A DNA stretch of 33,621 nt from JACQID01 sp035289125 (GTDB taxonomy: Archaea > Aenigmatarchaeota > Aenigmatarchaeia > GW2011-AR5): NCBI GenBank assembly GCA_035289125.1, contig DATDXW010000026.1, forward strand, positions 1 to 33,621. The letters run 5' to 3'. The position numbers were made by a program, and so were the translations under genes. The notes under the pieces were generated by a model that was given only the letters and a program-made list of their open reading frames with translations, made no database searches and was not told the DNA's origin. Shown here in pieces: positions 1 through 7,178 of this stretch. The stretch's first letter is position 1. The number at the start of each line of letters is the position of its first letter.

Positions 1-1325
1 GCGTATTTTCCGTATATGGCGAGCCATCCGGATTCTATAGTGCGCTTGCCGTGCAGTATGAATCTTTCGCCGCTCGCGTCCAGAATGACTTTCTGGCTCT
101 CGCGTTTTGCCGGTTCGCCAAAGCACGAAAGGAAACGGCGAACAAGCAAGTCATAAACTTTACGTTGCTTATCGCCCGCCCTTGACGGCGCTTCGCCCGT
201 CGGGTATATAGCCGGGTGCGCAGTGTCCGTCCTCACTCCTTCCGCCGGCTTCAGCTCTTTCGTTAAAAGCATCGTTGAATCTTTCACGTATTCACGCTGC
301 TTCGAAATCATGCCTATGATTTTCTTGTAGTTTATGTCAGGCGGCAGCTTCTCTGAAGAGGTTCTTGGATAAGAAATGTATCCTGCCTGGTAAAGAGACT
401 CGGCTATGTTAAGCCCCTGTTGCGGCGAGTAGCCAAAATAACGGTATATATCCACGAGGAACGATGTCGTATTGTACGGTTTCGGCGGACCCTGGCTCAT
501 CGATTTCTTCTCCACACTGATAACGAGCGCGTTGCCGCTTCCCGCCTTTTTGGATATCTTCGCGGCTTCGCCCCCATCCCATACCTTATCTTTGCAGTAC
601 TCGGCCGTGAGCGCTTCCTTCCCTTTCTTCACTTTGAGCGTGATTTCCCAGAAAGGCTCTGACTTGAACGCCCTTATCTTTCGTTCATGTTTTGCAAGCA
701 TATGAAGCGTCGGCCCCTGCACGCGCCCCGTGGAAAGTATCCTGAACCTCTTGGCACTTCTTTTTATCGCGTTTGTCAACGCCCGCGTAAGATTAATGCC
801 ATAGTACCAGTCAAGATAATGTCGCGCCATTCCTGCTTCTATCAGGTTCTTGTTCAGCGTTTTTTCCGCGTGTAAATAACTTTCAATCAATTCCGTCTTC
901 GTCATCGTTGAGAAGCGCATACGCGCCGCATCCTTGCGCCCAAGAATGAAACGCAATATGTTGAAGCCTATGACTTCGCCTTCGTCGTCATAGTCCGTCG
1001 CTATGATAACATCACCCGCGTCCTTCGCCAGCTTCTCTATGTTCCTGAAGTACGGCTCTGAGAACGCTGCGGCAACGCTTGCCCTGAACGATGGCACCCA
1101 TTCCACGTCGAAGTTTGGATAGTCCCATCCCTTGCTCGTCTGCTTCAGGTTGAATAAATGTCCCACAGCTGGCACGGTCACGAATTTTTTGCCGTCCCGT
1201 TCAAATTCATACCACGAAGCTTTGCTTCCCTCCTCCCCGCGCTTCACATGCTTTCCATCCGACAACGCTTCGGCGATGCTTTTTGACGCGGTCGGCTTCT
1301 CGCATATTATCAGAGTGTACACCAT
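1..1325 (-). CDS. topA: DNA topoisomerase I (type IA), 3' end beyond window
   Basis: Reading the minus strand from the ATG at 1325 gives an open frame of 441 codons that runs off the left edge, so the C-terminal part (probably including zinc fingers) is missing. The N-terminus is a TOPRIM domain: it begins MVYTLIICEKPTASKSIA and carries an acidic motif ATDYDDEGEVIG near residue 115, equivalent to the family's DxDxEG. The catalytic tyrosine is Tyr319 in YISYPRTSS. Type IA enzymes cut one strand through a 5'-phosphotyrosine and relax negative supercoils. No helicase domain precedes TOPRIM, so this is not reverse gyrase. A TATA-like stretch at 1353-1362 places the transcript start within a few bases of the ATG, so the message is probably leaderless. 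Identity is secure. Confidence 0.95.
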   Translation of the reverse strand, partial: MVYTLIICEKPTASKSIAEALSDGKHVKRGEEGSKASWYEFERDGKKFVTVPAVGHLFNLKQTSKGWDYPNFDVEWVPSFRASVAAAFSEPYFRNIEKLAKDAGDVIIATDYDDEGEVIGFNILRFILGRKDAARMRFSTMTKTELIESYLHAEKTLNKNLIEAGMARHYLDWYYGINLTRALTNAIKRSAKRFRILSTGRVQGPTLHMLAKHERKIRAFKSEPFWEITLKVKKGKEALTAEYCKDKVWDGGEAAKISKKAGSGNALVISVEKKSMSQGPPKPYNTTSFLVDIYRYFGYSPQQGLNIAESLYQAGYISYPRTSSEKLPPDINYKKIIGMISKQREYVKDSTMLLTKELKPAEGVRTDTAHPAIYPTGEAPSRAGDKQRKVYDLLVRRFLSCFGEPAKRESQKVILDASGERFILHGKRTIESGWLAIYGKY

Positions 1326-1352
1326 AGAACTCAACGTTTATAATATAGCGGA

Positions 1353-1362
1353 TATATTTAAA
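1353..1362 (-). promoter_or_regulatory. TATA-like promoter element of topA
   Basis: The minus strand reads TTTAAATATA here, centred about 30 nt before the topA ATG. That is the spacing expected for an archaeal TATA box driving a leaderless transcript. Confidence 0.6.
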
Positions 1363-1425
1363 GATTCAATGCGCGCGGTGATTTTTTCTTCACGCTTCCT
1401 CTCTTCCTGCCGCTTGCAACATTTA

Positions 1426-1548
1426 TTAAAGAAATCTACGCGCAAGCGCCTTCATTGACATCCTATCGCCAACGCGATATTCGCCTGCAGCTATCTCTTG
1501 GCGAAGTGTATCCGCAATTGCCGGGTATTTAGCCGTTCTCTGCGTATT
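1426..1548 (-). pseudogene. GntR-type winged-helix N-terminal fragment
   Basis: A 40-codon minus-strand open frame between serS and topA has no ATG, GTG or TTG at its beginning (a TAG stop precedes it) and ends at TAA. The peptide KYPAIADTLRQEIAAG followed by EYRVGDRMSMKALARRF resembles the first 35 residues of the GntR winged helix-turn-helix pattern (Y..IA..LR..I..G....GD.....ALA.RF). It stops exactly where the recognition helix would follow. I read it as the remnant of a GntR-like regulator, or a regulator truncated by mutation. A very small gene with an unusual start is possible. Confidence is limited because only one helix pair is visible. Confidence 0.35.
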
Positions 1549-1574
1549 CTATTAGAAAACGAAAACTTTTTATT

Positions 1575-2837
1575 TCATTCTTTCTCAATTTCCGTGAAAC
1601 CGCAATATCCGTGCAGCGCCTTCGGTATGCGCACAGAGCCGTCGCCCTGCTGGAACTGCTCCAGTATCGCGACCATCGCCCTACTCGTTGCCAGCGCCGT
1701 GTTGTTCAGCGTGTGCACAAAGCCCTTCACCGCAGTGCCTTCTTTTTCGCGGTAGCGTATGCTTAATCGCCTGGCTTGATAATCCGTGCAGTTTGAGTTC
1801 GAGCCTATCTCGCGGTACTGGCCGTCTGCCATCAGAAATTCTATATCGTATTTCTTCGCTGCGATGCTTCCTATGTCGCCTGTGCATACGTTCACGACGC
1901 GGAACGCTATTCCAAGATTTCGTAAAATTTCTTCCGAATTTTTCTGCAACTCTTCGTGCATTTTCCACGAGTCTTCCGGCGCGCAGAAAACGAACTGCTC
2001 AACTTTGTTGAAATTATGAACGCGGAATATGCCACGTGTATATTTTCCGTGTGCGCCTATCTCACGCCGGAAGCACGGCGAAACGCCCGCGAGTTTTATC
2101 GGCAATTCGCTCTCGTTGATTATTTCATCCATACGCATCGCCGCCATCGAATGCTCTGATGTCGCTATCATGTAAAGGTCATCGCTGTCAATCTTGTACA
2201 TTACGCTCTCAAACTCGCCAAGAGAGACCGCCCCTTCGTAAGGCTTTCTCCTCATCATCAGCGGCGGCTGAACGGGCGTGAACCCGCGCTTTACCAGCAT
2301 GTCCAGTGCATAGCGCTGCAACGCCATATCAAGCAACGCGAGCTTGCCCGTCAGATAATAGAATCCGCTTCCGGCAACTTTTGCCGCCCGTTCCTCGTCC
2401 AGCATCTCCAGAGCCGTTGCGATATCCGCATGATTCTTCGGCTCAAAGGAGAATTTCAGTTTCCCCTCGCTTCTTACCACGACGTTATCCGTGTCATCCT
2501 TGCCCCGCGGCACGGATTCATGGAGCATGTTCGGTATGTTCATCAGCGCCAGCCGCGTTTTCTCGTCCGCTTCCGCCAGTTCTTCATCCTTCTTTTTTAT
2601 CTCCGCCCCAATCCTTCCGGCTTTCTGCAGCGCCGCCTTGCTTTTCTTTGCCGCTATCTCGCGGGTTATTTCGTTCTTTTTCTGCTTCAGAGCTTCCGTC
2701 TCCTTTATCAACGCTCTCCTCGTTGCGTCAAGCTTTATCGCGCTGTCTAGCAACTTGAGCAACGCGGGCTCGTTTCTTTTTTTCAGGTTTTCCCTCACGG
2801 CTTCCGGGCTTTCGCGTATAAGCTTGATGTCAATCAT
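1575..2837 (-). CDS. serS: Seryl-tRNA synthetase
   Basis: A 420-residue class II synthetase that charges tRNA-Ser with serine in the cytoplasm. The first 110 residues form the charged antiparallel coiled-coil arm that grips the long variable arm of tRNA-Ser. Motif 2 is seen around residues 253-285 (SPCFRREIGAHGKYTRGIFR, then HNFNKVEQF). Motif 3 is near residues 380-405 (TLNNTALATSRAMVAILEQF, then GDGSVRIPKAL). Length and motif order are typical of the common bacterial/archaeal SerRS, not of the rare methanogen-type enzyme. The ATG at 2837 is followed at once by the canonical MIDIKLIRESPE start. The FKBP gene ends 4 nt upstream on the same strand, so the two may be co-transcribed. Confidence 0.96.
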   Translation of the reverse strand: MIDIKLIRESPEAVRENLKKRNEPALLKLLDSAIKLDATRRALIKETEALKQKKNEITREIAAKKSKAALQKAGRIGAEIKKKDEELAEADEKTRLALMNIPNMLHESVPRGKDDTDNVVVRSEGKLKFSFEPKNHADIATALEMLDEERAAKVAGSGFYYLTGKLALLDMALQRYALDMLVKRGFTPVQPPLMMRRKPYEGAVSLGEFESVMYKIDSDDLYMIATSEHSMAAMRMDEIINESELPIKLAGVSPCFRREIGAHGKYTRGIFRVHNFNKVEQFVFCAPEDSWKMHEELQKNSEEILRNLGIAFRVVNVCTGDIGSIAAKKYDIEFLMADGQYREIGSNSNCTDYQARRLSIRYREKEGTAVKGFVHTLNNTALATSRAMVAILEQFQQGDGSVRIPKALHGYCGFTEIEKE

Positions 2838-2841
2838 AAAA

Positions 2842-3387
2842 TCACTTCTCTATCTTCACGAGCTTTATCTTGAAAGTTAAGTTCTTGCCAGCCAACGGAT
2901 GGTTTGCGTCTATCCGGACAATATTTCCCGATAGTTCCGTGACTTTTACGGGCTGTCCCTGCATGTAAAGAGTGTCGTCAACCTTCGGAGTTATTCCTGC
3001 ATCATTCAAAGTTTTCAGTGAAACACTTATGACCTTGTCTTCCGTCCATTCACCGTAAGCCTCGCTTGCGGGTATCTTGACCGTTTTTTCCTGCCCGACT
3101 TTCATGCCGAAAACGCCTACGTCAAAGCCCTTTATCATGGTCCCATCGCCCACGGTGAACGCCAGAGGCTCCCTGCCCTGGGAAGAATCGAAAACCGTCC
3201 CGTCATCCAGCATTCCCGTGTAATCAGCGTAGACTTTGTCTCCGTTTGCTACAACCATGTCATCACCCGTCGCACCGCCTGTTATGCAGCCTGCTATCAG
3301 AATAACAATCAAAATGCTTAAAAATCCACTGCTTTTTCTACCGGCACATCGAATTCTCTGGAATTCTATGTTTAAAGCGCTCCTCAT
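2842..3387 (-). CDS. FKBP-type peptidyl-prolyl isomerase, probable lipoprotein
   Basis: A 181-residue protein from the ATG at 3387. After a basic stretch (around RKSS) there is a hydrophobic segment and a lipobox-like LIAGC with Cys34, suggesting a surface-anchored lipoprotein. Residues 50 to the end match archaeal SlyD-like FKBPs: VANGDKVYADYTGMLDDGTVFDSS, then GREPLAFTVGDG and GFDVGVFGMKVGQEKT, with the insert-in-flap domain and the terminal NHPLAGKNLTFKIKLV. These enzymes speed proline isomerisation and act as chaperones. The frame extends to a TTG at 3408, but a TATA-like ATTTAAGG at about 3411-3419 favours 3387. A cytosolic start at the Met near 3258 would remove the signal and cannot be excluded. 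The first codons overlap the dyad at 3347-3370. Confidence 0.88.
   Translation of the reverse strand: MRSALNIEFQRIRCAGRKSSGFLSILIVILIAGCITGGATGDDMVVANGDKVYADYTGMLDDGTVFDSSQGREPLAFTVGDGTMIKGFDVGVFGMKVGQEKTVKIPASEAYGEWTEDKVISVSLKTLNDAGITPKVDDTLYMQGQPVKVTELSGNIVRIDANHPLAGKNLTFKIKLVKIEK
3347..3376 (+). promoter_or_regulatory. Dyad operator plus TATA box, copy 1
   Basis: The sequence is CATCGAATTC-TCTG-GAATTCTATG followed directly by TTTAAA. The two 10-base arms are complementary except for one position. It lies just upstream of the MGMT-family gene (GTG at 3400, about 24-29 nt after TTTAAA) and inside the 5' end of the divergent FKBP gene. The same 30-nt module, with one base different and a perfect dyad, recurs at 10066-10095. 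A DNA-binding protein site next to the BRE/TATA is the simplest reading. Confidence 0.6.
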
Positions 3388-3399
3388 GCTAACAAGACT

Positions 3400-3753
3400 G
3401 TGAAACAACCCTTAAATCATTTGCACAAAGCTCTTCTACTGCTTCGCGCGATACCGAAAGGCAAAGTAGTGACTTATAAAGAGCTTGCGCGCTCTTCGGA
3501 CACATCGCCGCGCGCCGTCGGCCGGATTCTGCGAAACAATCCGCGCCCCGATTTGTGCCCGTGCTACAAGGTCGTGCGCTCCGATCTCTCTGCAGGCGGG
3601 TTCATGGGAAAGACGCAGGGCGCGGCGATACGACAAAAGATTTTCCTGTTACGTAAGGACGGTGCAGGATTCGCGAACGGGCGCGTGAACGCCGACTGCT
3701 TGTGGCGCTTCCCTAAAAATCTGCATCCCAAGCGCACACAACCTCTCCCATGA
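3400..3753 (+). CDS. MGMT / alkyltransferase-like family protein
   Basis: A 117-residue protein of the DNA-binding domain only, as in the small O6-alkylguanine-DNA alkyltransferase (Ogt/MGMT) and alkyltransferase-like families. Recognisable parts are IPKGKVVTYKELA (residues 18-30), the helix-turn-helix SPRAVGRILRNNP with the arginine finger, the active-site region DLCPCYKVVRSD with Cys55, and the C-terminal FMGKTQGAAIRQKIFLLRKDG. The acceptor cysteine is present, but the usual PCHR motif reads PCYK, so the histidine that activates the thiol is a tyrosine. The start is the GTG at 3400, set by the TTTAAA box at 3371-3376. The last ~12 residues after LWRF lie beyond the usual family end and overlap a convergent small frame. 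Repair activity is probable but not certain. Confidence 0.88.
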   Translation: MKQPLNHLHKALLLLRAIPKGKVVTYKELARSSDTSPRAVGRILRNNPRPDLCPCYKVVRSDLSAGGFMGKTQGAAIRQKIFLLRKDGAGFANGRVNADCLWRFPKNLHPKRTQPLP

Positions 3754-3909
3754 ATACGACGCGGCGCGTTCCTCTCGTTCGCGGCTTGCCGTATTCTGAT
3801 ACACGTCCACGCCGCCTGAATGCATAACGAGATAGCGCAATTCTTCATTTCCGGTTTCATTCCGCGCACGTTTCAGGATGCCTTCCCTGTCAATTGTCCC
3901 GTAGTCCAT
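3649..3909 (-). CDS. Hypothetical 86-residue protein downstream of tyrS
   Basis: The minus-strand frame starts with ATG at 3909, 31 nt after the tyrS stop codon and in the same direction, so it could be the second gene of a tyrS transcript. The peptide (MDYGTIDREGILKRARNETG and so on, with a conserved-looking EELRYLVMHSGGVDVYQN) has the composition of a soluble charged protein, not of a shadow frame. Its last 35 codons overlap the 3' end of the MGMT-family gene on the other strand. I recognise no family. It may be real with a shared convergent end, or only its first 60 codons may be meaningful. Confidence 0.42.
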   Translation of the reverse strand: MDYGTIDREGILKRARNETGNEELRYLVMHSGGVDVYQNTASREREERAASYSWERLCALGMQIFREAPQAVGVHAPVRESCTVLT

Positions 3910-3939
3910 ACCAAGAAATCACGTTTCTGGGAAATAAAG

Positions 3940-5010
3940 TTAACGCGTGACCGCGAAGCTCTTCACTTCCTCGGCGAGCGTGCGTGCATTGCCTTTGGAG
4001 AAATGTTTTCGCACGGGATTCACCAGTTTGTCCACATAAGAAGCGGTGGAGGCTTTCAGGTCCGCCGGATGAATGTCCCCTGATTTGAACGCGGCTGCCA
4101 AATCTCCGTATGACGAAAATTCCAAATCTCCCCCGAACTTCCTCACAATTTTCACTTTCTTGAATGAAGGGAATATAATGTACCTGCAGTATTCCAGTAT
4201 CGGATTCTCTTCTTCCGCCATCGGGCAGTACGCTTTCGCTATCTTGCGCTTTATCTCCTCGGCCGTATCGGTCATGAATATCGCGCTGTCCGGCTTTGAT
4301 TTGGACATCTTTAAGTCTATCGAACGCTCCACTGCATCAGTAGCCGTGGACGGAACGTGCTGCAATCCGAGAAGCATGTGATGACTGACTATAACAGGCT
4401 TCCACCACCCGAGCTTCGGGCCCAGCTCACGCGCCAGAATGTTCACTTTTCGCTGGTCCATGCCTAACTGGCATATGTCCGCTTCCAACTCAAAAATATC
4501 CGCAGCCTGCATGCACGGATAGATAATCTGCGACGCCTGCTGCACTTCTGCGTCCTTCCGCCCCATTATCTGGCCCGTCCGTATTATCCGTTGTATCGTA
4601 GAATGGCGCGATATCTGCAGCACCTTCTTCCAGTATCCACTCTTGCTCACTACGTCGCTGGCGCGCACAAACTCCACATTCTTGGTCTCCATGCCCGCGG
4701 CTTTCCAAGCTTCAACAAGATAGTCGCCGCACTTATTTATTTTTTCCAAGTCTCCTCCAAGCTTGTTGTTCGCCCATCCGTGCCAGTCCGCGGCGTACAT
4801 CTTGAACTTGACGCCAGCCTGCGTCATCCTGTTGACGTTTATGACGCGAAGTATGCCCTGCGCGATATGCAAGATTCCGCTCGGTTCAAAACCATCATAA
4901 GCAACGGGATTCTTCTTCGTTTCCAGAAGTTGGCGAAGTTCTCCTTCCGTTATGATTTCTTCGCCGACTTCCCTGACCAACGAAAGCCGTGATTCAATAT
5001 CCATAGTCAT
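3940..5010 (-). CDS. tyrS: Tyrosyl-tRNA synthetase, plant/protist-like type
   Basis: A 356-residue class I synthetase. The signature DGFEPSGILHIAQG (residues 39-52) holds the HIGH-like HIAQ. KMSKS is at 234-238. Between them, YPCMQAADIFELEADICQLG followed by MDQRKVN is the tyrosine pocket and adenylate-binding region of archaeal/eukaryotic TyrRS. Motifs such as ADWHGWANNKLGGDL and IMGR resemble the TyrRS of plants and protists more than the short enzyme of Methanocaldococcus. The TrpRS superfamily neighbour was considered, but the YDGFEPSG and GMDQRK patterns are tyrosine-type. ATG at 5010 is preceded by TTTAATATTC at about 5025-5034. A second Met two codons in is an equal candidate start. 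The enzyme attaches tyrosine to tRNA-Tyr in the cytoplasm. Confidence 0.9.
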   Translation of the reverse strand: MTMDIESRLSLVREVGEEIITEGELRQLLETKKNPVAYDGFEPSGILHIAQGILRVINVNRMTQAGVKFKMYAADWHGWANNKLGGDLEKINKCGDYLVEAWKAAGMETKNVEFVRASDVVSKSGYWKKVLQISRHSTIQRIIRTGQIMGRKDAEVQQASQIIYPCMQAADIFELEADICQLGMDQRKVNILARELGPKLGWWKPVIVSHHMLLGLQHVPSTATDAVERSIDLKMSKSKPDSAIFMTDTAEEIKRKIAKAYCPMAEEENPILEYCRYIIFPSFKKVKIVRKFGGDLEFSSYGDLAAAFKSGDIHPADLKASTASYVDKLVNPVRKHFSKGNARTLAEEVKSFAVTR

Positions 5011-5070
5011 ATACCATACCGTCCGAATATTAAAGAATGTTTTAGACCAACATTTAGTATATATGCATAT

Positions 5071-5472
5071 TCAGTGACTCTCATCTTGGATAATTTCGTG
5101 CCTATAAGTGTCTTCTCCTGCTTTTACCAACTTTGCTAGCTTGCGGCTTCTTGCAGACATCCCGTCCCCTAGGGTCGCCGCCATCATTAATTCCTCTCCT
5201 GACGCGGACATGTACTCTTCGATCGTCATCTTCCCGGAATTGCCCTGCGGACCGCTCCATGTAGCTTCTATATCTGAATATAATCCGCATGGATTTCTGA
5301 TGCCGTGTACATATGCAGTAAGAAACCCCACATAATTTCCGGTCTCATTCATGCCCATATATACGGCACGCGTCCTACTGAATACACCTGCATTGGGCCA
5401 GCTCGGCTTTTTATCCGGTTCCCATGGAAGTTCCATTACTATAGTTTTCTCCGCCAACAATTCTTTCGTCAT
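5071..5472 (-). CDS. Hypothetical protein, target of a divergent HTH promoter
   Basis: A 133-residue protein with no family I recognise. It is soluble, with motifs such as PWEPDKKPSWPNAGVFSRTR and MNETGNYVGFLTAYVHG, and a basic tail. It has no signal peptide or membrane segment. The frame is open to a TTG at 5499, but I prefer the ATG at 5472 because a GGGGGT Shine-Dalgarno-like stretch sits just upstream and the TATA-like box (5501-5510) is then about 30 nt away. It diverges from the winged-helix gene at 5534 and shares its TATA region, so it may be controlled by that regulator. Confidence 0.65.
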   Translation of the reverse strand: MTKELLAEKTIVMELPWEPDKKPSWPNAGVFSRTRAVYMGMNETGNYVGFLTAYVHGIRNPCGLYSDIEATWSGPQGNSGKMTIEEYMSASGEELMMAATLGDGMSARSRKLAKLVKAGEDTYRHEIIQDESH

Positions 5473-5500
5473 CTTACCCCCATTTCTTTCAATCGGCAAT

Positions 5501-5531
5501 CTTTAAATATGTGCTACTATGTAACATAGTA
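5501..5531. promoter_or_regulatory. Bidirectional TATA box and 17-bp operator dyad
   Basis: CTTTAAATAT at 5501-5510 is nearly self-complementary and sits 24-33 nt from the ATG at 5534 and about 29-38 nt from the ATG at 5472, so it can serve both directions. At 5515-5531 lies a perfect dyad TACTATGT-A-ACATAGTA, covering the expected transcription start of the regulator gene. The layout suggests autorepression by the winged-helix protein and possible control of the divergent gene. Confidence 0.6.
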
Positions 5532-5533
5532 AC

Positions 5534-5809
5534 ATGGTTTTCGCTCTCAATAATGAACTTATGCTGGCGGCGCGTCATATCCGGATAGCACGTCTTCTTG
5601 ACGAGCAGGGGCCGCTGGGCATAATAAAACTATCCAAGATGACCCAGTTGCCGCCGCAACAGGTCCGCTACTCGCTACGCGTGCTCCAACAAAGGGGCTT
5701 TCTCGAGCCTACCACTAAAGGCGCTGAGCTGAATTCCAAAGGTTATAAATTCTTAAAGGAGCTTGACATAGAGAAGAAAAGATTAATAGAGGACATCAAC
5801 AGATTATAA
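5534..5809 (+). CDS. Small winged-helix transcriptional regulator (MarR/ArsR-like)
   Basis: A 91-residue protein made almost wholly of one winged-helix domain. Helices around residues 5-25 (NNELMLAARHIRIARLLDEQ) lead to the HTH IIKLSKMTQLPPQQVRYSLRV (residues 30-50) and a wing RGFLEPTTKGAELNSKGY, then a charged helix that could be the dimer interface. This is the plan of short archaeal MarR/HTH_20-type regulators; the ligand is unknown. ATG at 5534 is fixed by the TATA box 24 nt upstream and allows a leaderless transcript. The 17-bp dyad lying directly before the start is probably its own binding site. Confidence 0.8.
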   Translation: MVFALNNELMLAARHIRIARLLDEQGPLGIIKLSKMTQLPPQQVRYSLRVLQQRGFLEPTTKGAELNSKGYKFLKELDIEKKRLIEDINRL

Positions 5810-5822
5810 ATAAGGCATCAAG

Positions 5823-5916
5823 TATAATATGGCATCGGCTTGGAAGCTGTCAGACGCACGGCTGGGCAAAGCCGTCATACAGAATCGTGCGTCATACAGC
5901 ATCGCGGGGTATTATG
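5823..5916 (+). repeat. Palindromic hairpin element, long form
   Basis: It begins TATAATATGGCATCGGC and ends GCGGGGTATTATG, the constant ends of the family described at 29915-30560. The interior holds an extended imperfect hairpin GACGCACG...CGTGCGTC enclosing a second hairpin CGGCT-GGGCA-AAGCCG. The closing ATG begins a five-codon frame whose TAA overlaps the aCPSF2 start. Confidence 0.7.
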
Positions 5917-5930
5917 AAGGTTTGCGAATA

Positions 5931-7172
5931 ATGAAAATACGGGTTCTCGGAGCAGGCAGGGACATAGGCAAAAGCTGCATCGAAGTGGAGGCGGACGGCA
6001 CGCGCGTCATAATGGACGCTGGGATGAAGATAAATCCTGAGCCGCCTTCCTACGCGCCTCTTCCTGACAGCGCGCCGGATGGAGTCGTGATAAGCCATGC
6101 CCATCTTGACCATTCGGGCGCGCTGCCGCAACTTTACCATAAGTGGAGCCCGCCCGCGTTCATGACGCAGCTCACGAAAGAGCTCTCCCAGCTTCTGATA
6201 AAGGATTCCATGAAGATAGCCAACGCCGAAGGCTACAACGTTCCGTATGACGAACATGAGTTCCACACTGCCATGAAAAGAACAATAGTGAAAAAGTACG
6301 GCGAGCCTTTCAGGATAAAGAATCTTTCCTGCTCACTCTACGATGCCGGGCACATACCAGGCTCTTCTTCCGTGCTCCTGTCCGGCTCAAAGCGCATATT
6401 ATACACAGGCGATATACAGGATGAAGAAACGACGCTGCTGCGCGGTGCGCGACTGCCGAAGAAGGCTGACACGCTTATAATTGAAAGCACTTATGCCGGC
6501 AAATCGCGCGCGCCCCGCAAAAAGGAAGAAAGGCGCCTGATAGAAGCGGTGGAGGAATGCATCGCGAACAACACGCCGGCTCTCATGCCCGTTTTCGCTA
6601 TCGGTAGAGCCCAGGAAGTGCTGATGCTCCTGGAAAAATATGCTAAATATATCGCCATTGACGGAATGGTGAAAGACGCCACGCGCATTGTGACATCTCA
6701 TCCCGGCTCGATAAAAGACGCGGGTACGCTGCGGGAAGCGGCGAACAAGGCGTTCTGGGTGAAGACTGCCAAGCAACGGCAGAACATAATGGAGAAGCGC
6801 CCACTAATCATTTCGTCCGCCGGAATGCTCGGCGGCGGCCCGGCTGTTTCCTACCTGCGTTCCATCGCGCAGAAAAAGGAAGCACGCGTTTTGTTCACCG
6901 GTTATCTCGTAGACGAATCGGCCGGCTGGGGCGTGATGAACGAAAAGATGTATGACCATGAAGGCGAGAAGTTCCCCATCAAATGCCGCATTGACCAGTT
7001 CGAGCTTTCGGGCCACGCCACGCACGAAGGTCTCCATCGCATAATAAAATCCGTGAAGCCCGAGCATATCGTGTGCGTCCACGGCGACTCGACTGAAGCG
7101 TTTGCCAAAGAGCTGTGCGAGATGGGTTACGATGCACACGCGCCCCGTCCTGGAGAAGAAGTCAGGTTCTGA
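5931..7172 (+). CDS. Beta-CASP metallo-ribonuclease, aCPSF2-like
   Basis: A 413-residue metallo-beta-lactamase/beta-CASP nuclease without N-terminal KH domains, matching aCPSF2 in length. Metal-binding motifs are HAHLDH at 56-61, then DAGHIPGSS, GDIQD, and the beta-CASP signatures ESTY (motif A), GHATHEGL and VCVHGDSTEAF. SAGMLGGGPAVSYL near 295 is typical. Such enzymes process or degrade RNA as endo- and 5'-3' exonucleases. The frame stays open 34 codons upstream to 5829, but that stretch is a hairpin repeat element and the family starts at MKIRVLGAGRDIG, so 5931 is chosen. The five-codon leader frame MKVCE ends in TAATG that overlaps this start. rtcA follows after 6 nt, giving an RNA-processing operon. 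Confidence 0.92.
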   Translation: MKIRVLGAGRDIGKSCIEVEADGTRVIMDAGMKINPEPPSYAPLPDSAPDGVVISHAHLDHSGALPQLYHKWSPPAFMTQLTKELSQLLIKDSMKIANAEGYNVPYDEHEFHTAMKRTIVKKYGEPFRIKNLSCSLYDAGHIPGSSSVLLSGSKRILYTGDIQDEETTLLRGARLPKKADTLIIESTYAGKSRAPRKKEERRLIEAVEECIANNTPALMPVFAIGRAQEVLMLLEKYAKYIAIDGMVKDATRIVTSHPGSIKDAGTLREAANKAFWVKTAKQRQNIMEKRPLIISSAGMLGGGPAVSYLRSIAQKKEARVLFTGYLVDESAGWGVMNEKMYDHEGEKFPIKCRIDQFELSGHATHEGLHRIIKSVKPEHIVCVHGDSTEAFAKELCEMGYDAHAPRPGEEVRF

Positions 7173-7178
7173 GAAGAT

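Noticed and set aside
2306..2758. A 150-codon frame antisense to serS
   Set aside because: Composition is biased (Ser, Pro, Arg) and serS is certain on the other strand.
3940..5010. Tryptophanyl-tRNA synthetase
   Set aside because: The two families are related, but the DGFEPSG and GMDQRKVN motifs indicate tyrosine specificity.
5829..5930. 34-codon N-terminal extension of the aCPSF2 frame
   Set aside because: It lies entirely within a hairpin repeat element and precedes the conserved family start.
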